Shown here in pieces: positions 54,866-64,000 of a stretch of DNA of 64,000 nt. The DNA comes from Mesorhizobium temperatum (GTDB lineage: Bacteria > Pseudomonadota > Alphaproteobacteria > Rhizobiales > Rhizobiaceae). The notes beneath the pieces were generated by a model. It was not told where the DNA came from, made no database searches, and was given only the letters and a program-made list of their open reading frames with translations. The stretch's first letter is position 1, and every line of letters begins with the position of its first letter. The position numbers and the translations under genes are program-made. The stretch covers positions 1 through 64,000 of the forward strand of contig NZ_NPKJ01000037.1 in assembly GCF_002284575.1 (NCBI RefSeq). Direction: 5' to 3'.

Positions 54866-55897
54866 ATGACCAAGCGCCCCACAATTACCGATCTCGCCCG
54901 CGAAGCCGGGGTCAGCGTGGCAACTGTCGATCGGGTTCTGAACGCCCGCCATCCGGTGCGGGAAGAGACCGCGCGGCGGGTCCACGAGGCCGCCTACGCC
55001 ATCGGCTATCATGCTGCCGGTCTCATCAAGCAGCGCTTGCAGCGGGGCCTGCCGCACTATCGGCTGGGTTTCATCTTAAGAAAACCGGCCCAGCATTTCT
55101 ACCAAGACTTCGCGCGCGAGGTCGAAGCGTCGGTCAGTTTGGCCCAGTCCTTCCACGGCATTCCGCTCATCGAATTCGCGCCGTCACACGTGCCGTGCGA
55201 TCTGATCGCACTCCTCAAGGATCTTGGGAGCCGCTGCCACGCGATCGCCATGGTGGCGCCGGACCACCCGAAGATTACGGCAGCGGTCGAGGAGCTCAAG
55301 GCCAAAGGCATTCCAGTATTCTCGCTGCTTTCCGACTTCGCCGCCGGCGTGCGCCAGGGCTATATCGGCCTCAACAACCGCCAGGTCGGGCGGACGGCCG
55401 CTTGGATGTTTTCCAAGGTCGCAAAACGGCCCGGAAAGGTGGCGGTGTTTGTCGGCAGCCACCGTTTCCAGGGGCACGAGCTCCGGGACATCGGCTTTCG
55501 CTCCTATTGCCGTGAGAACGCGCCGACATTCGAGGTGCTCGATCCGCTCGTGAACCTAGAGAAACGGCAGATCACCTACGAGGCAACGCTTGATCTCATG
55601 CAGCGGGAACCCGAGCTCGTCGGCTTCTATGTGGCCGGCGGAGGCATGGAGGGCGCCATCTCCGCGCTCCGGGAAGAGGGTAAAGGTCAGGATCTCGTCG
55701 CGATCGTGAATGAAATCACGCCGGAGTCACGTGCGGCGCTCGCAGATAACATCATCACGATGGCTGTCGCCACGCCACTGCGCCGACTTTGCCAGGAGCT
55801 GATGACGCTGATGGCGCGGGCCATCGAGACCGGCACGGTGGAGACGCCCGGGCAGACATTTCTGCCGTTCGACATCCATCTGCCAGAGAATATATGA
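54866..55897 (+). CDS. LacI/GalR-family transcriptional regulator
   Basis: A 343-residue regulator. The DNA-binding head is at the very N-terminus, TITDLAREAGVSVATVDRVL, with a hinge helix following. The rest is a periplasmic-binding-protein-like sensor, with YIGLNNRQVGRTAAWMFSKV near residue 165. The closest type in memory is the substrate-binding LacI regulators of sugar or inositol operons. The TIM-barrel isomerase gene follows on the same strand after 164 bp, separated by a 32-bp dyad that may be its operator. A duplicate of that dyad stands upstream of nifA2. Confidence 0.9.
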   Translation: MTKRPTITDLAREAGVSVATVDRVLNARHPVREETARRVHEAAYAIGYHAAGLIKQRLQRGLPHYRLGFILRKPAQHFYQDFAREVEASVSLAQSFHGIPLIEFAPSHVPCDLIALLKDLGSRCHAIAMVAPDHPKITAAVEELKAKGIPVFSLLSDFAAGVRQGYIGLNNRQVGRTAAWMFSKVAKRPGKVAVFVGSHRFQGHELRDIGFRSYCRENAPTFEVLDPLVNLEKRQITYEATLDLMQREPELVGFYVAGGGMEGAISALREEGKGQDLVAIVNEITPESRAALADNIITMAVATPLRRLCQELMTLMARAIETGTVETPGQTFLPFDIHLPENI

Positions 55898-56115
55898 AAC
55901 CTGATGGATTCTATCATAGGCGGTCGAGTTTCCTTTCACAAATGAAAGAAAGCTCGATTGACTATCATTCCGGTCTGTTGAATCAACGAGCGGTTGCCAC
56001 GCGGCAGAAGCCGAACAGCTGAGAACGGCGGCCGCGCTTCATGAAAGGAAAAAGCCAAGCCATGCGCCAGGTGTCGCCCCGCTTTGCACTCGACCACATG
56101 GCGGCGTCCCGACTT
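55848..56115 (+). repeat. source copy of the lacI-isomerase control region
   Basis: This region (end of lacI, dyad, ribosome site, first isomerase codons) is repeated inverted at 52485-52760. The two arms flank dctA and lacI and are about 3.1 kb apart, so recombination between them would invert the dctA-lacI segment. Confidence 0.82.
55925..55956. promoter_or_regulatory. 32-bp dyad, candidate LacI-type operator
   Basis: From CGAG to CTCG the sequence pairs at 13 of 16 positions, with core CTTTCACAAATGAAAG. It lies between lacI and the isomerase gene. An RNA hairpin is an alternative reading. Confidence 0.6.
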
Positions 56116-56874
56116 GATGTTCCGGCATTTTTCGCGCTTGCACGCGACCAGGGTATGGCCGACGTTCAAATCCGTCTCTTCAGCGATCCTTTTGTACCCG
56201 GCATGCCGGCTGCGGACGTCCGGTCTGCCGCCGCTGAAGCGGGCGTCACGATTATCTCTGTCAACGCCTTGCAGCGCTTCAATGAGTGGACTCCTGCGCG
56301 CCAAGTCGAGGCGAGCATGCTCGCCGATTATGCGGCGGCCTGCGGGGCGAAGACGCTCGTGCTGGTGCCGGTCAACGACGGCTCGTGGCCCGCGAATGGC
56401 GAGCGCCAGGACAATCTGCTCGTCGCCTTGAACGCGCTCAAGCCGATCCTCCAGTCGCACGGTCTAATCGGTCTCATCGAGCCGCTGGGCTTCCAGACCT
56501 GCTCGCTTCGATCGAAGAAGGAAGCGGCTAAGGCCATTGCCGCGGTTGATGGGCAGTCCGTCTTCCGTCTCGTGCACGACACGTTTCACCACACACTCGC
56601 CGGGGAGACGTTCTTCTCCTGCGAGCTAACCGGTCTCGTGCACATTTCAGGCGTGAACGATCCGACCTTCTGGATTTACCCGGATCGCGTCCTGGGAGGT
56701 TCCGACAATGGCAGCCAGATCCGGGCGCTGCTTGATGGCGGCTATGCCGGCCCCTTCTCGTTCGAGCTAGTCGAGGAAGTCCACGCGCTGGATGACCTCG
56801 CGGGCGCACTTGCCGCCAGGATCGATCTCATCCGACACGGGGCTATTGACGCGAGAGCCGGTGTGAGGCGCTAA
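56062..56874 (+). CDS. TIM-barrel sugar isomerase/epimerase (xylose-isomerase-like)
   Basis: A 270-residue AP-endonuclease-2/xylose-isomerase-like barrel. Metal-site and active-site segments include LIGLIEPLGFQTCSLRSKKE, FRLVHDTFHHTLAGE (metal-binding Asp and His) and GPFSFELVEEVHALDD near the end. The family holds hydroxypyruvate isomerase, IolI and the rhizopine protein MocC. The ATG at 56062 is chosen because AAGGAA precedes it and the duplicate near nifA2 preserves the same ATG. It is probably controlled by the adjacent LacI regulator. Substrate unknown; inositol- or rhizopine-type catabolism is a reasonable guess. Confidence 0.85.
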   Translation: MRQVSPRFALDHMAASRLDVPAFFALARDQGMADVQIRLFSDPFVPGMPAADVRSAAAEAGVTIISVNALQRFNEWTPARQVEASMLADYAAACGAKTLVLVPVNDGSWPANGERQDNLLVALNALKPILQSHGLIGLIEPLGFQTCSLRSKKEAAKAIAAVDGQSVFRLVHDTFHHTLAGETFFSCELTGLVHISGVNDPTFWIYPDRVLGGSDNGSQIRALLDGGYAGPFSFELVEEVHALDDLAGALAARIDLIRHGAIDARAGVRR

Positions 56875-56880
56875 GCAGAT

Positions 56881-57816
56881 TTAGGGGCGCCCGCGACGTC
56901 CCGAGGTCGTAGCCGTGCGGGACGCCTCCTGCAACATTATCTCCCGCATCCAGATGCTTGCCGGATCACTATTGTGAAGGGCCGGCCATTGGACGGCCTC
57001 GGTAAATGCGGGAAGTGGCAGCGGAAGGTCGACGATCTGCAGGGGGAACGTTTTTTCGAAATGCTTGACCAGCCGGAAGGGCATGGTCGCTATACGAGCT
57101 GTGCCTGAGACCATAGGCGGGATCATGCTAAATGCCTGCACGACGACCTCGACACGTCTCTTAAGACCATGCTCAATCAAAAACCATTCCTCGATGGAGG
57201 GCTTCTGCGTACGCCCGAACTTGACCGCAACGTGCCTCATAGACATGTATCTCTCGAACGTAAGCTGCCGTGGTAGCTGTTTGTTCATGGCGCAGCCTAC
57301 GCACACGAGCGTCTCGTCGAACAGCGGCATTCTTGGATGCGCGCTCGACATGAACAATTCCGGAAGAATTAGAAAATCGACGTCACCGCGTCGGAGAAGC
57401 TCATCAGGGTCGTCGTCGAGCGGCAGCAATTCGAAGGTGACGGCGGGTGCTTCCCTTGCAACACGCTCGACGATCTTTTCAAAAAACACGAGTGTGACGA
57501 AATCGGAAACAATGATCCTGAAGCGGCGGTCAGATTGAGCCGGGTTAAACGGATCCCAAGAAATAATCGAGCACTGGATGTGCAGGAGAGCGTCGCGAAC
57601 TGCGGGGGCGAGTGTTTCCGCACGCGGTGTCAGAATACGTTCGCGGCCGCTCATGGTAAATAGTTCATCGTGGAAAAAGTCACGCAGCCGGGCGACGGCC
57701 GCACTCATGGCCGGCTGACTTAGGTTGATGCGGCGTGCCGCCGCCGTGAGGCCGCGCTCGCTCAGCAGCGCGTCGAGCACGACGAGAAGATTCAGATCGA
57801 GCCCTTTGAAACGCAT
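56881..57816 (-). CDS. nodD: NodD, LysR-type activator of nod genes (copy 1)
   Basis: A 311-residue NodD. It begins [20 protein letters not shown], has the helix-turn-helix [20 protein letters not shown], and the conserved [20 protein letters not shown]. It binds nod boxes and activates nod genes in response to host flavonoids. It reads divergently from a nod box and the nodA'B'-nodF-nodE string. A second, very similar copy is at 61165-62112, and the 3' end of a third is at 59945-60078. Differences between copies are scattered, some in the ligand-binding domain. Confidence 0.95.
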   Translation of the reverse strand: MRFKGLDLNLLVVLDALLSERGLTAAARRINLSQPAMSAAVARLRDFFHDELFTMSGRERILTPRAETLAPAVRDALLHIQCSIISWDPFNPAQSDRRFRIIVSDFVTLVFFEKIVERVAREAPAVTFELLPLDDDPDELLRRGDVDFLILPELFMSSAHPRMPLFDETLVCVGCAMNKQLPRQLTFERYMSMRHVAVKFGRTQKPSIEEWFLIEHGLKRRVEVVVQAFSMIPPMVSGTARIATMPFRLVKHFEKTFPLQIVDLPLPLPAFTEAVQWPALHNSDPASIWMREIMLQEASRTATTSGRRGRP

Positions 57817-57826
57817 GTCTTCAGCT

Positions 57827-57880
57827 ATCTATAGCGTGAATGCGTTTCATCGAAACAAACGATTTTATCAATCTTCCTGA
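57827..57880 (+). promoter_or_regulatory. nod box 1
   Basis: Eleven bases from the nodD start, with the nod-box layout: ATCTAT..GTGAATG, then an ATC-N9-GAT palindrome (ATCGAAACAAACGAT), then TTTTATCAATCTTCC. It should drive the scar and nodF-nodE on the plus strand. Confidence 0.88.
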
Positions 57881-57978
57881 ATCCTACATTGACAACAGCA
57901 TCTGACGCGCACCGATCACCCACTGCCTCTATCGCGTGACGAGTGCGTTAAAAAGAGCCCGAAAGGAGAAATCTTTCC

Positions 57979-58450
57979 ATGCGCTCCGACGTGCGTGGAG
58001 GTTGTGCTGGGAAAATGAGTTGCAACTGGCCGACCATGTCGAACTCTCCGACTTCTTCCGAAAGACCTATGGACGGACTGGCGCGTTCAACGCGAAGCCA
58101 TTCGAAGGCGGCCGTAGTTGGGCCGGTGCGAGGCCGGAAGTCCGCGCAATCGGCTACGACGCGCACGGCGTAGCGGCTCACATTGGCATACTGCGCCGCT
58201 CATCATGGTTATCGAGGTCGGACGACGGTCCCAATCCACTTTGCACACCAGAGATCCTCGATGTGCTGGCGCAACATCGGGTGCCGGCGACGTTCTTCGT
58301 CATCGGGGCGTACGCCGCAGACCAGCCCGAACTCATCCGGCCTCCACAAGCAGTTGGTCTTTGTGAGTCGCACAAGCTTGGTGAGGGGCAATTTTCGCAA
58401 CACGGCGCGGCTCAGGCATTGAGTCACGTCGCAAACGCAAGCTGGAAAGG
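57979..58450 (+). pseudogene. nodA'-'nodB' deletion scar, copy 1
   Basis: The first part is the N-terminus of NodA ([16 protein letters not shown], then [20 protein letters not shown] and [12 protein letters not shown]). It joins directly to an internal part of NodB ([20 protein letters not shown], then [20 protein letters not shown]), after which similarity ends. About two-thirds of nodA and most of nodB are gone. In this copy one base is also missing at the NodA start (MRSDVRGG instead of MRSDVRWR), so the ATG is out of frame. NodA and NodB are essential for Nod factors, so intact copies must lie outside the window. Confidence 0.88.
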
Positions 58451-58456
58451 AACAAG

Positions 58457-58735
58457 ATGGCTGATCAACTGACCAACGAAATAATCGCAATGATCAAGAA
58501 GCGCGCCGCGGCGGAGGGCGGCAACATAGCCCCTGCCTCGGGCGGCGAGATAACGGCTGCCACGGGACTGACTTCGCTCGGTATCGATTCACTGGGATTG
58601 GCGGACGTTCTCTGGGACCTGGAGCAGGCCTACGGCATCAAGATCGAGATGAATACGTCCGAGGCCTGGTCGGATCTCCAGAATGTCGGCGACATGGTGG
58701 AAGCCGTGCGCGGCTTGCTCGCCAAGGGGGTGTGA
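58457..58735 (+). CDS. nodF: NodF, Nod-factor acyl carrier protein (copy 1)
   Basis: A 92-residue acyl carrier protein. The phosphopantetheine serine is in [20 protein letters not shown] near residue 43. NodF carries the growing special fatty acid that NodE extends and NodA then attaches to the chitin oligomer. An AAGGAA site precedes the ATG. It lies downstream of nod box 1 and the nodAB scar, and abuts nodE with no gap. The second copy differs by only a few residues. Confidence 0.94.
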   Translation: MADQLTNEIIAMIKKRAAAEGGNIAPASGGEITAATGLTSLGIDSLGLADVLWDLEQAYGIKIEMNTSEAWSDLQNVGDMVEAVRGLLAKGV

Positions 58736-59941
58736 ATGGACAGGCGCGTCGTGATTACTGGGATCGGCGGGCTTTGCGGGCTTGGGACCGACGCCGCCGC
58801 CATTTGGAGAGAGATGCGCGAAGGCCGCTCCGCCATCGGCCCAATCGTCAACTCCGAGCTCCATGAATTGAGGGTCAGGATCGGTGCCGAGATCAAGGCG
58901 CTGCCGGAGCATGACATCGACGGCAAGCAGCTCGCCTCCATGGACCGCTTCAGCCTGCTCGCTGTGCTTGCGGCGCGCGAAGCCATGCGTCAGGCCGGAC
59001 TTTCCTCCAAAGAAGGAAATACCTATCGCTTCGGTGCGACGGTGGGCGTTGGCGGCTGCGGCTGGGATGCGATCGAGCAAACCTACCGCGCCATGCTTCT
59101 GGGTGGTAAGCGTGCCGCCCTCTTGACCGTACCCAAGGCGATGCCGGGCGCCGCTGCCGGCCAGGTCAGCATGAGTCTCGGCCTGCGCGGGCCGGTCTTC
59201 GGCGTCACGTCCGCCTGTTCCTCGGCAAACCATGCGATTGCCTCCGCGGTGGACCAGATCAGGCTCGGCCGGGCCGACGTGATGCTTGCCGGCGGCAGCG
59301 AAGCGCCGCTCATATGGGGTGTGCTGAAGGCATGGGAATCGATCCGCGTGCTTTCGCCCGATACTTGCCGGCCATTCTCGGCCGACCGCCAGGGCCTGTC
59401 GCTTGGTGAAGGCGCCGGCATGGCGGTGCTGGAAAGCTACGAGCATGCCATGGCTCGGGGCGCCACCATCCTTGCCGAAATTGCCGGTGCCGGCCTTTCC
59501 GCCGATGCCTCAGACATCGTCTGCCCGACTGTCGAGGGGCCGGAGGCAGCAATGCGCGCCTGCCTTGCCGATGCCGGGCTGAATGCCGAGGATGTCGACT
59601 ATCTCAACGCGCACGGCACCGGCACCAAGGCCAACGACCAGATCGAGACGGCGGCGATCAAGCGCGTCTTCGGTCAGCACGCCTATTCAATGTCCATCTC
59701 TTCTACCAAGTCCATGCACGCGCATTGCCTCGGCGCGTCCGGCGCGCTCGAGTTGATCGCCTGCGTGATGGCTATCCGCGAGAGCGTCGTGCCGCCGACT
59801 GCCAATTATCGTGAGCTGGACCCCGATTGCGATCTCGACGTCACGCCCAATGTGCCACGCGAGCGCAAGGTGCGCGTGGCACTGAGCAACTCCTTCGCCT
59901 TTGGCGGCACGAACGCGGTCCTGGCGTTCAGGCAGGTGTAG
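58736..59941 (+). CDS. nodE: NodE, beta-ketoacyl synthase (copy 1)
   Basis: A 401-residue ketosynthase of the FabF type. The active cysteine is in [16 protein letters not shown] near residue 163; the histidines are in [12 protein letters not shown] near residue 297 and [14 protein letters not shown] near residue 335. NodE elongates acyl chains on NodF and decides their length and unsaturation, a host-range trait. It starts immediately after nodF. The partial copy at 63031 is clearly more diverged than the nodD or nodF pairs. Confidence 0.95.
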   Translation: MDRRVVITGIGGLCGLGTDAAAIWREMREGRSAIGPIVNSELHELRVRIGAEIKALPEHDIDGKQLASMDRFSLLAVLAAREAMRQAGLSSKEGNTYRFGATVGVGGCGWDAIEQTYRAMLLGGKRAALLTVPKAMPGAAAGQVSMSLGLRGPVFGVTSACSSANHAIASAVDQIRLGRADVMLAGGSEAPLIWGVLKAWESIRVLSPDTCRPFSADRQGLSLGEGAGMAVLESYEHAMARGATILAEIAGAGLSADASDIVCPTVEGPEAAMRACLADAGLNAEDVDYLNAHGTGTKANDQIETAAIKRVFGQHAYSMSISSTKSMHAHCLGASGALELIACVMAIRESVVPPTANYRELDPDCDLDVTPNVPRERKVRVALSNSFAFGGTNAVLAFRQV

Positions 59942-59944
59942 AAG

Positions 59945-60078
59945 CCATGAGAGATGCCTCCTGTAACATTATCTCCCGCATCCAGATGCTTGCCGGATCA
60001 CTATTGTGAAGGGCGGGTCATTGGCCGCCTCGGCGAATGCGGGAAGTGGCAGCGGAAGGTCGACGATCCGCGGGGTAT
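59945..60078 (-). pseudogene. nodD 3'-end remnant
   Basis: About 130 bp match the last codons of nodD at 56930-57060 and 61215-61345 ([16 protein letters not shown] on the antisense reading; the gene reads minus). The rest is lost, and IS110 sequence follows. It marks the boundary left by the tandem duplication. Confidence 0.8.
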
Positions 60079-60079
60079 C

Positions 60080-60450
60080 GACTTTGCGAAATTCTTAACT
60101 GTTGAAACGGCGTGGACGTACCGCCGCCCCGTAAAAGGTAAGCGAGGCCCTGCGGGCTCGGCTTGAGGGTCTGTCTAAAGCTGTACGCGACAATGTCTGG
60201 AAGCCGCAGGGTCGGCTCTGCGCCCGCTATAGTCGCCTGAGTGCTGCCGGCAAGAAGCCACCGGTGGTCATGGCCGAGATCGTGCATGAGATGGCCCCTT
60301 CTTGTGGGCCATCGGGCGAGAGGTTTCACCACCATAGCGGTCTCGAGCCAACGTGCGGCACAGCGCCGGGGCGGAGCCACGGTGGGGAACTCCCGTCGGT
60401 GGTTATGTGGCCGAGTCAGTTCGCGCGGGGCCCTCTCCGATAGTGTTAGA
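60080..60450 (+). mobile_element. IS110-family transposase C-terminal remnant
   Basis: The plus strand encodes ARLEGLSKAVRDNVWKPQGR, then LCARYSRLSAAGKKPPVVMA, typical of the C-terminal transposase_20-type region of IS110 elements. It is followed by degenerate sequence; the catalytic N-terminal part is missing. Confidence 0.68.
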
Positions 60451-61164
60451 AGGGTCAGCCAGAAACTGCGACGAGAGAAGAGCGACCGCTCTGAAGGTGA
60501 GTTGCGTGCGTCAAGTTCTGCAAAAGCGTCATGGTGGGAGCGGGTATCCCTTTGTTCGACGGCGGCGACCATCCTTCGTCCCGACCTCACGGCATTGCGG
60601 CGAGCGGCGCGCGCAGCGCGGTCAAGGTTGGCCGCAGGCCAGCGCCGAAGGCGGCGCAACACGCGGCCTTGACGGCGCGAGCACGACGCTCACGCTGGGC
60701 CTGTGAGGAACGAAGCGGTTCAGGCCGCCTGTCGCAGCTCCTCCTTCTTGTGTTCGCGCAAATGCTCCATGTTGAGATAGCGGGTGCCTTCCAGCCGGTT
60801 CTCGACGGAGCTGTTCGAGCGCTAGCAGCGCTCGAAGAAAGCGTTGGTATCGGCGTTGGTGGAGAGTGCAATGCGAGGCGAAGGCGATCACCGAGGAGCT
60901 GTTCGGCCACTCTTCTAGGCCTCGGCGGTGAACGAGGAGTCTGCGCGGCGAACGCGCGCCGACGTCAATGCCAGGCCATTTTGCTGAACTTGTCGTACAA
61001 CTCCCGCTCCTAGACCAAGGATAGCCCCGAGCTGAAGGCACGGCGGTACCCAACCCGCGGATGTGAGTCTGATCAACCGTCGTTCTGAGCTCCACTTCTC
61101 GCCCCGTGCAGCTTCAGCCGATCCGACCGCTCGCAACACCTGCCGAGCAGCCGATCTCTCGACC
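60451..61164. other. degenerate insertion-sequence debris between the nod repeats
   Basis: No intact gene. On the minus strand, near 60725-60830, a frame gives ENRLEGTRYLNMEHLREHKK and EELRQAA with a stop. This looks like the end of a transposase, but the family is not recognised. Frames change repeatedly across the region. Confidence 0.4.
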
Positions 61165-62112
61165 TCAGTCTTGATGCGTGCGACGTCCCGGGGTCTTGCG
61201 TGGAGTAGCCATGCGGGACGCCTCCTGCAACATTATCTCCCGCATCCAGATGCTTGCCGGATCACTATTGTGAAGGGTCGGCCATTGGAGGGTCTCGGTA
61301 AATCCGGGAAGTGGCAGCGGAAGTTCGACGATCTGCAGGGGGAACGTTTTTTCGAAATGCTTGACCAGCCGCAAGGGCATGGTCGCTATACGATCTGTGC
61401 CTGACACCATCGGCGGGATCATGCTGAAGCCCTGCACCGCGACCTCGACACGTCTCTTAAGACCATGCTCAAGCAAAAACCATTCCTCGATGGAGGGCTT
61501 CAGCATACGCCCGAACTTGACCACGACGTGCTTCATTGACATGTATCTCTCGAACGTAAGCTGCCGTGGCAGCTGCTTGTTCGTGGCGCAGCCCACGCAC
61601 ACGAGCGTCTCGTCGAACAGCGCCACTCTTGAATGCGCGCTCGACTTGAACAAATCCGGAAGAATTAGAAAATCGACGTCACCGCGCCGGAGAAGCTCAT
61701 CGGGGGTGTCGTCGATAGGCAGCAATTCGAAGCTGACGGCGGGTGCTTCCCGTGCGACACGCTCGACGACCTTTTCAAAAAACACGAGTGTGATGAAATC
61801 GGAAACAAGGATCCTGAAGCGGCGGTCGGATTGAGCCGGGTTAAACGGATCCCAAGAAATAATCGAGCTCTGGATGCGCAGCAGTGCTTCGCGAACTGCG
61901 GGGGCGAGTGCTTCCGCACGCGGTGTCAGAATACGTTCGCGGCCGCTCATCGAAAATAGTTCATCGTGGAAAAAGTCACGCAGCCGGGCGACGGCCGCAC
62001 TCATGGCCGGCTGACTTAGGTTGATGCGGCGTGCCGCCGCCGTGAGGCCGCGCTCGCTCAGCAGCGCGTCGAGCACGACGAGAAGGTTCAGATCAAGCCC
62101 TTTGAAACGCAT
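61165..62112 (-). CDS. nodD: NodD, LysR-type activator of nod genes (copy 2)
   Basis: A 315-residue NodD almost identical to copy 1 through the DNA-binding half ([20 protein letters not shown]) and with scattered changes later, for example [20 protein letters not shown] against [20 protein letters not shown]. The C-terminus is four residues longer (GRRTHQD ending). Such differences can change flavonoid response, so the copies may not be redundant. It is divergent from nod box 2. Confidence 0.95.
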   Translation of the reverse strand: MRFKGLDLNLLVVLDALLSERGLTAAARRINLSQPAMSAAVARLRDFFHDELFSMSGRERILTPRAEALAPAVREALLRIQSSIISWDPFNPAQSDRRFRILVSDFITLVFFEKVVERVAREAPAVSFELLPIDDTPDELLRRGDVDFLILPDLFKSSAHSRVALFDETLVCVGCATNKQLPRQLTFERYMSMKHVVVKFGRMLKPSIEEWFLLEHGLKRRVEVAVQGFSMIPPMVSGTDRIATMPLRLVKHFEKTFPLQIVELPLPLPGFTETLQWPTLHNSDPASIWMREIMLQEASRMATPRKTPGRRTHQD

Positions 62113-62121
62113 GTCTTAGCT

Positions 62122-62175
62122 ATCCATAGCGTGGATGCGTTTCATCGACAGAAACGATTTTATCAATCTCCCGGA
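62122..62175 (+). promoter_or_regulatory. nod box 2
   Basis: ATCCATAGCGTGGATG followed by ATC-N9-GAT (ATCGACAGAAACGAT) and TTTTATCAATCTCCC. The first half is closer to consensus than in nod box 1, while the central palindrome spacer differs. It should drive the scar, nodF2 and nodE2. Confidence 0.88.
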
Positions 62176-62272
62176 ATCTTGCATGGACAAAAGCACCTGA
62201 CGCGCACCGATCACCCACTGCCTCTATCGCGTGACGAGTGCGTTAAAAAGAGCCCGAAAGAGAAATCTTTCC

Positions 62273-62767
62273 ATGCGCTCTGACGTGCGGTGGAGGTTGT
62301 GCTGGGAAAATGAGTTGCAACTGGCCGACCATGTCGAACTCTCCGACTTCTTCCGAAAGACAAATGGACGGACTGGCGCGTTCAACGCGAAGCCATTCGA
62401 AGGCGGCCGTAGTTGGGCCGGTGCGAGGCCGGAATTCCGCGCAATCGGCTACGACGCGCACGGCGTAGCCGCTCACATTGGCATACTGCGCCGCTCATCA
62501 TGGTTATCGAGGTCGGACGACGGTCCCAATCCACTTTGCACACCAGAGATCCTCGATGTGCTGGCGCAACATCGGGTGCCGGCGACGTTCTTCGTCATCG
62601 GGGCGTACGCCGCAGACCAGCCCGAACTCATCCGGCCTCCACAAGCAGTTGGTCTTTGTGAGTCGCACAAGCTTGGTGAGGGGCAATTTTCGCAACACGG
62701 CGCGGCTCAGGCATTGAGTCACGTCGCAAACGCAAGCTGGAAAGGAACAAGATGGCTGATCAACTGA
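62273..62767 (+). pseudogene. nodA'-'nodB' deletion scar, copy 2 (open frame)
   Basis: This has the same NodA-NodB junction as at 57979, so the deletion came before the tandem duplication. Here the NodA start is in frame ([16 protein letters not shown]), and the fused frame stays open for 164 codons, running 16 bp into nodF. A chimeric protein could be made, but it lacks the bulk of both enzymes and should be inactive. Confidence 0.87.
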
Positions 62768-63030
62768 CCAACGAAATAATCGCAATGATCAAGAAGCGCG
62801 CCGCGGCGGAGGGTGGCAACATAGCGCCTGCCTCGGGCGGCGAGATAACGACTGCCACGGGACTGACTTCTCTCGGCATCGATTCACTGGGATTGGCGGA
62901 CGTGCTCTGGGACCTGGAGCAGGCCTACGGCATCAAGATCGAGATGAACACGGCCGAGGCCTGGTCGGATCTCCAGAATGTCGGCGACATGGTGGAAGCC
63001 GTCCGCGGCTTGCTCACTAAGGAGGCTTGA
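62752..63030 (+). CDS. nodF: NodF, Nod-factor acyl carrier protein (copy 2)
   Basis: A 92-residue acyl carrier protein nearly identical to copy 1, with the carrier serine in [20 protein letters not shown]. Changes are few (for example NTAEAW for NTSEAW and the end LTKEA for LAKGV). It overlaps the end of the nodAB scar and abuts nodE2. Confidence 0.94.
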   Translation: MADQLTNEIIAMIKKRAAAEGGNIAPASGGEITTATGLTSLGIDSLGLADVLWDLEQAYGIKIEMNTAEAWSDLQNVGDMVEAVRGLLTKEA

Positions 63031-64000
63031 ATGGACAGGCGCGTCGTCATCACCGGAATGGGCGGGCTCTGCGGGCTGGGCACTGACGCCGCCTCCATCT
63101 GGACGGGGATGCGCGAAGGCCGCTCCGCCATCGGCCCGATCGTCAATTCAGAGCTTCATGAGCTGAAGGGTACAATCGGCGCTGAGATCAAGGCGCTGCC
63201 GGAGCACGACATCGACCGCGGGCGGCTCGTCTCCATGGGCCGCTTCAGCTTGCTCGCCGTGCTTGCAGCGCACGAAGCCATGCGACAGGCCGGACTTTCC
63301 TGCGATGAAGGAAATGCCGCTCGCTTCGGCGCGACAGTGGGCGTCGGTGTCTGCGGCTGGGACGCAATCGAGGAAAACTACCGCGCCATCCTTTTGGGCG
63401 GCGCGACCCGTGCTGAGATCTTCACTGGACTAAAGGTGATGCCAAGCGCCGCTGCCACCCAGATCAGCTTGAGCTTCGGGCTGCGCGGGCCAGTACTCGG
63501 CATCACCTCCGCCTGTGCCTCCGGCAACCATGCGATCGCTTCGGCGGTGGATCAGATAAGGTACGGTCGGGCCGACGTGATGCTTGCCGGCGGAAGCGAT
63601 GCGCCGCTCGTATGGGGCGTGCTGAAGTCATGGGAGGCAATGCGCGTGCTGGCTCCCGATACCTGCCGGCCCTTCTCCGCCGATAGGAAGGGCGTGGTGC
63701 TGGGCGAGGGTGCGGGCATGGCCGTTTTGGAAAGCTATGAGCATGCTGCTGCTCGCGGTGCAGCGATCCTTGCCGAGATCGCCGGCGTCGGATTTTCCGC
63801 CGATGCCTTCCACATCGCCGCGCCGGCGGTCCATGGGCCGGAGGCGGCGATGGGCGCCTGCCTTGCCGATGCCGGGCTGAATCCCGAGGACGTGGACTAC
63901 CTCAACGCGCACGGCACCGGCACCAAGGCCAACGATCAGATCGAATCGGCAGCCATCAAGCGCGTCTTCGGTGACCATGCGTATTCGATGTCCGTCTCTT
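63031..64000 (+). CDS. nodE: NodE, beta-ketoacyl synthase (copy 2, cut by window end)
   Basis: The first 323 codons of a second NodE. The frame is open to the window end. The active cysteine is in [16 protein letters not shown] and one catalytic histidine in [12 protein letters not shown]. It differs from copy 1 at many positions, including around the active cysteine (CASG against CSSA) and in the segment [20 protein letters not shown] against [19 protein letters not shown]. Since NodE sets acyl-chain type, the pair could widen the range of Nod factors made. The rest lies outside the window. Confidence 0.93.
   Translation, partial: MDRRVVITGMGGLCGLGTDAASIWTGMREGRSAIGPIVNSELHELKGTIGAEIKALPEHDIDRGRLVSMGRFSLLAVLAAHEAMRQAGLSCDEGNAARFGATVGVGVCGWDAIEENYRAILLGGATRAEIFTGLKVMPSAAATQISLSFGLRGPVLGITSACASGNHAIASAVDQIRYGRADVMLAGGSDAPLVWGVLKSWEAMRVLAPDTCRPFSADRKGVVLGEGAGMAVLESYEHAAARGAAILAEIAGVGFSADAFHIAAPAVHGPEAAMGACLADAGLNPEDVDYLNAHGTGTKANDQIESAAIKRVFGDHAYSMSVS

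Overview
The window looks like part of a symbiosis island or symbiotic plasmid of an alphaproteobacterial rhizobium, most likely Mesorhizobium or a Sinorhizobium/Rhizobium relative. It carries nif/fix genes in typical rhizobial order, two nifA genes with the oxygen-sensitive cysteine spacing, prxS-rpoN2, nodD with nod boxes, nodF/nodE and dctA. Between these lie many insertion-sequence scraps and broken genes, as expected of an accessory replicon. nodF and nodE suggest unsaturated Nod-factor acyl chains, as in rhizobia of galegoid legumes. That is inference; no host is shown directly. nifHDKENX are not in this window.

Layout. 1-3.3 kb: a NifA/sigma-54 regulatory cassette, an unknown ORF, prxS and rpoN2. 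3.3-10.2 kb (minus): a cytochrome P450 / ferredoxin / NTF2-like / double-SDR / luciferase-like monooxygenase operon, followed by an FdxB-NifQ fusion gene. 10.3-14.6 kb: two more copies of the cassette, with an MFS exporter, IS21 and TRAP-transporter scraps and a beta-hydroxyacid dehydrogenase. 15.2-20.5 kb: a tightly coupled five-gene operon (PLP decarboxylase, RtxC-like desaturase, O-acetylhomoserine sulfhydrylase-like enzyme, class-I glutamine amidotransferase-like hydrolase, EamA exporter). I read it as a candidate pathway for a rhizobitoxine- or aminoethoxyvinylglycine-like enol-ether amino acid. 20.5-29 kb: gene debris, an OafA-type acyltransferase, a Cys-tailed protein next to a glycosyltransferase, and a decaying haem-uptake operon (hmuP', hmuS, hmuT').

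29.4-46.2 kb is the nitrogen-fixation core: iscN, broken nifU, nifS, nifV, nifW, fixABCX, nifA, nifB, fdxN, nifZ, fixU, then a SIR2-like gene and a two-subunit ABC exporter that directly continue the nifB gene string. Clear TGT-N10-ACA plus -24/-12 pairs precede iscN, fixA and nifB. 46.2-56.9 kb: scraps, nodL-like, a second luciferase-like monooxygenase, a HisC-like aminotransferase, nifA2, dctA, a LacI-type regulator and a TIM-barrel sugar isomerase. The region upstream of nifA2 is an inverted copy of the lacI/isomerase control region. 56.9-64 kb: a tandem duplication (offset about 4.3 kb) of nodD, nod box, a nodA'-'nodB' deletion scar, nodF and nodE. The second nodE runs off the window.

The genes fit together as a symbiosis programme. 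NodD would read plant signals at the two nod boxes. NifA with RpoN2 would switch on nitrogenase maturation, FixABCX electron supply and cassette-driven accessory metabolism, with prxS-rpoN2 possibly closing a positive loop. DctA would feed dicarboxylates to bacteroids. No tRNA, rRNA, CRISPR array or replication origin was recognised.
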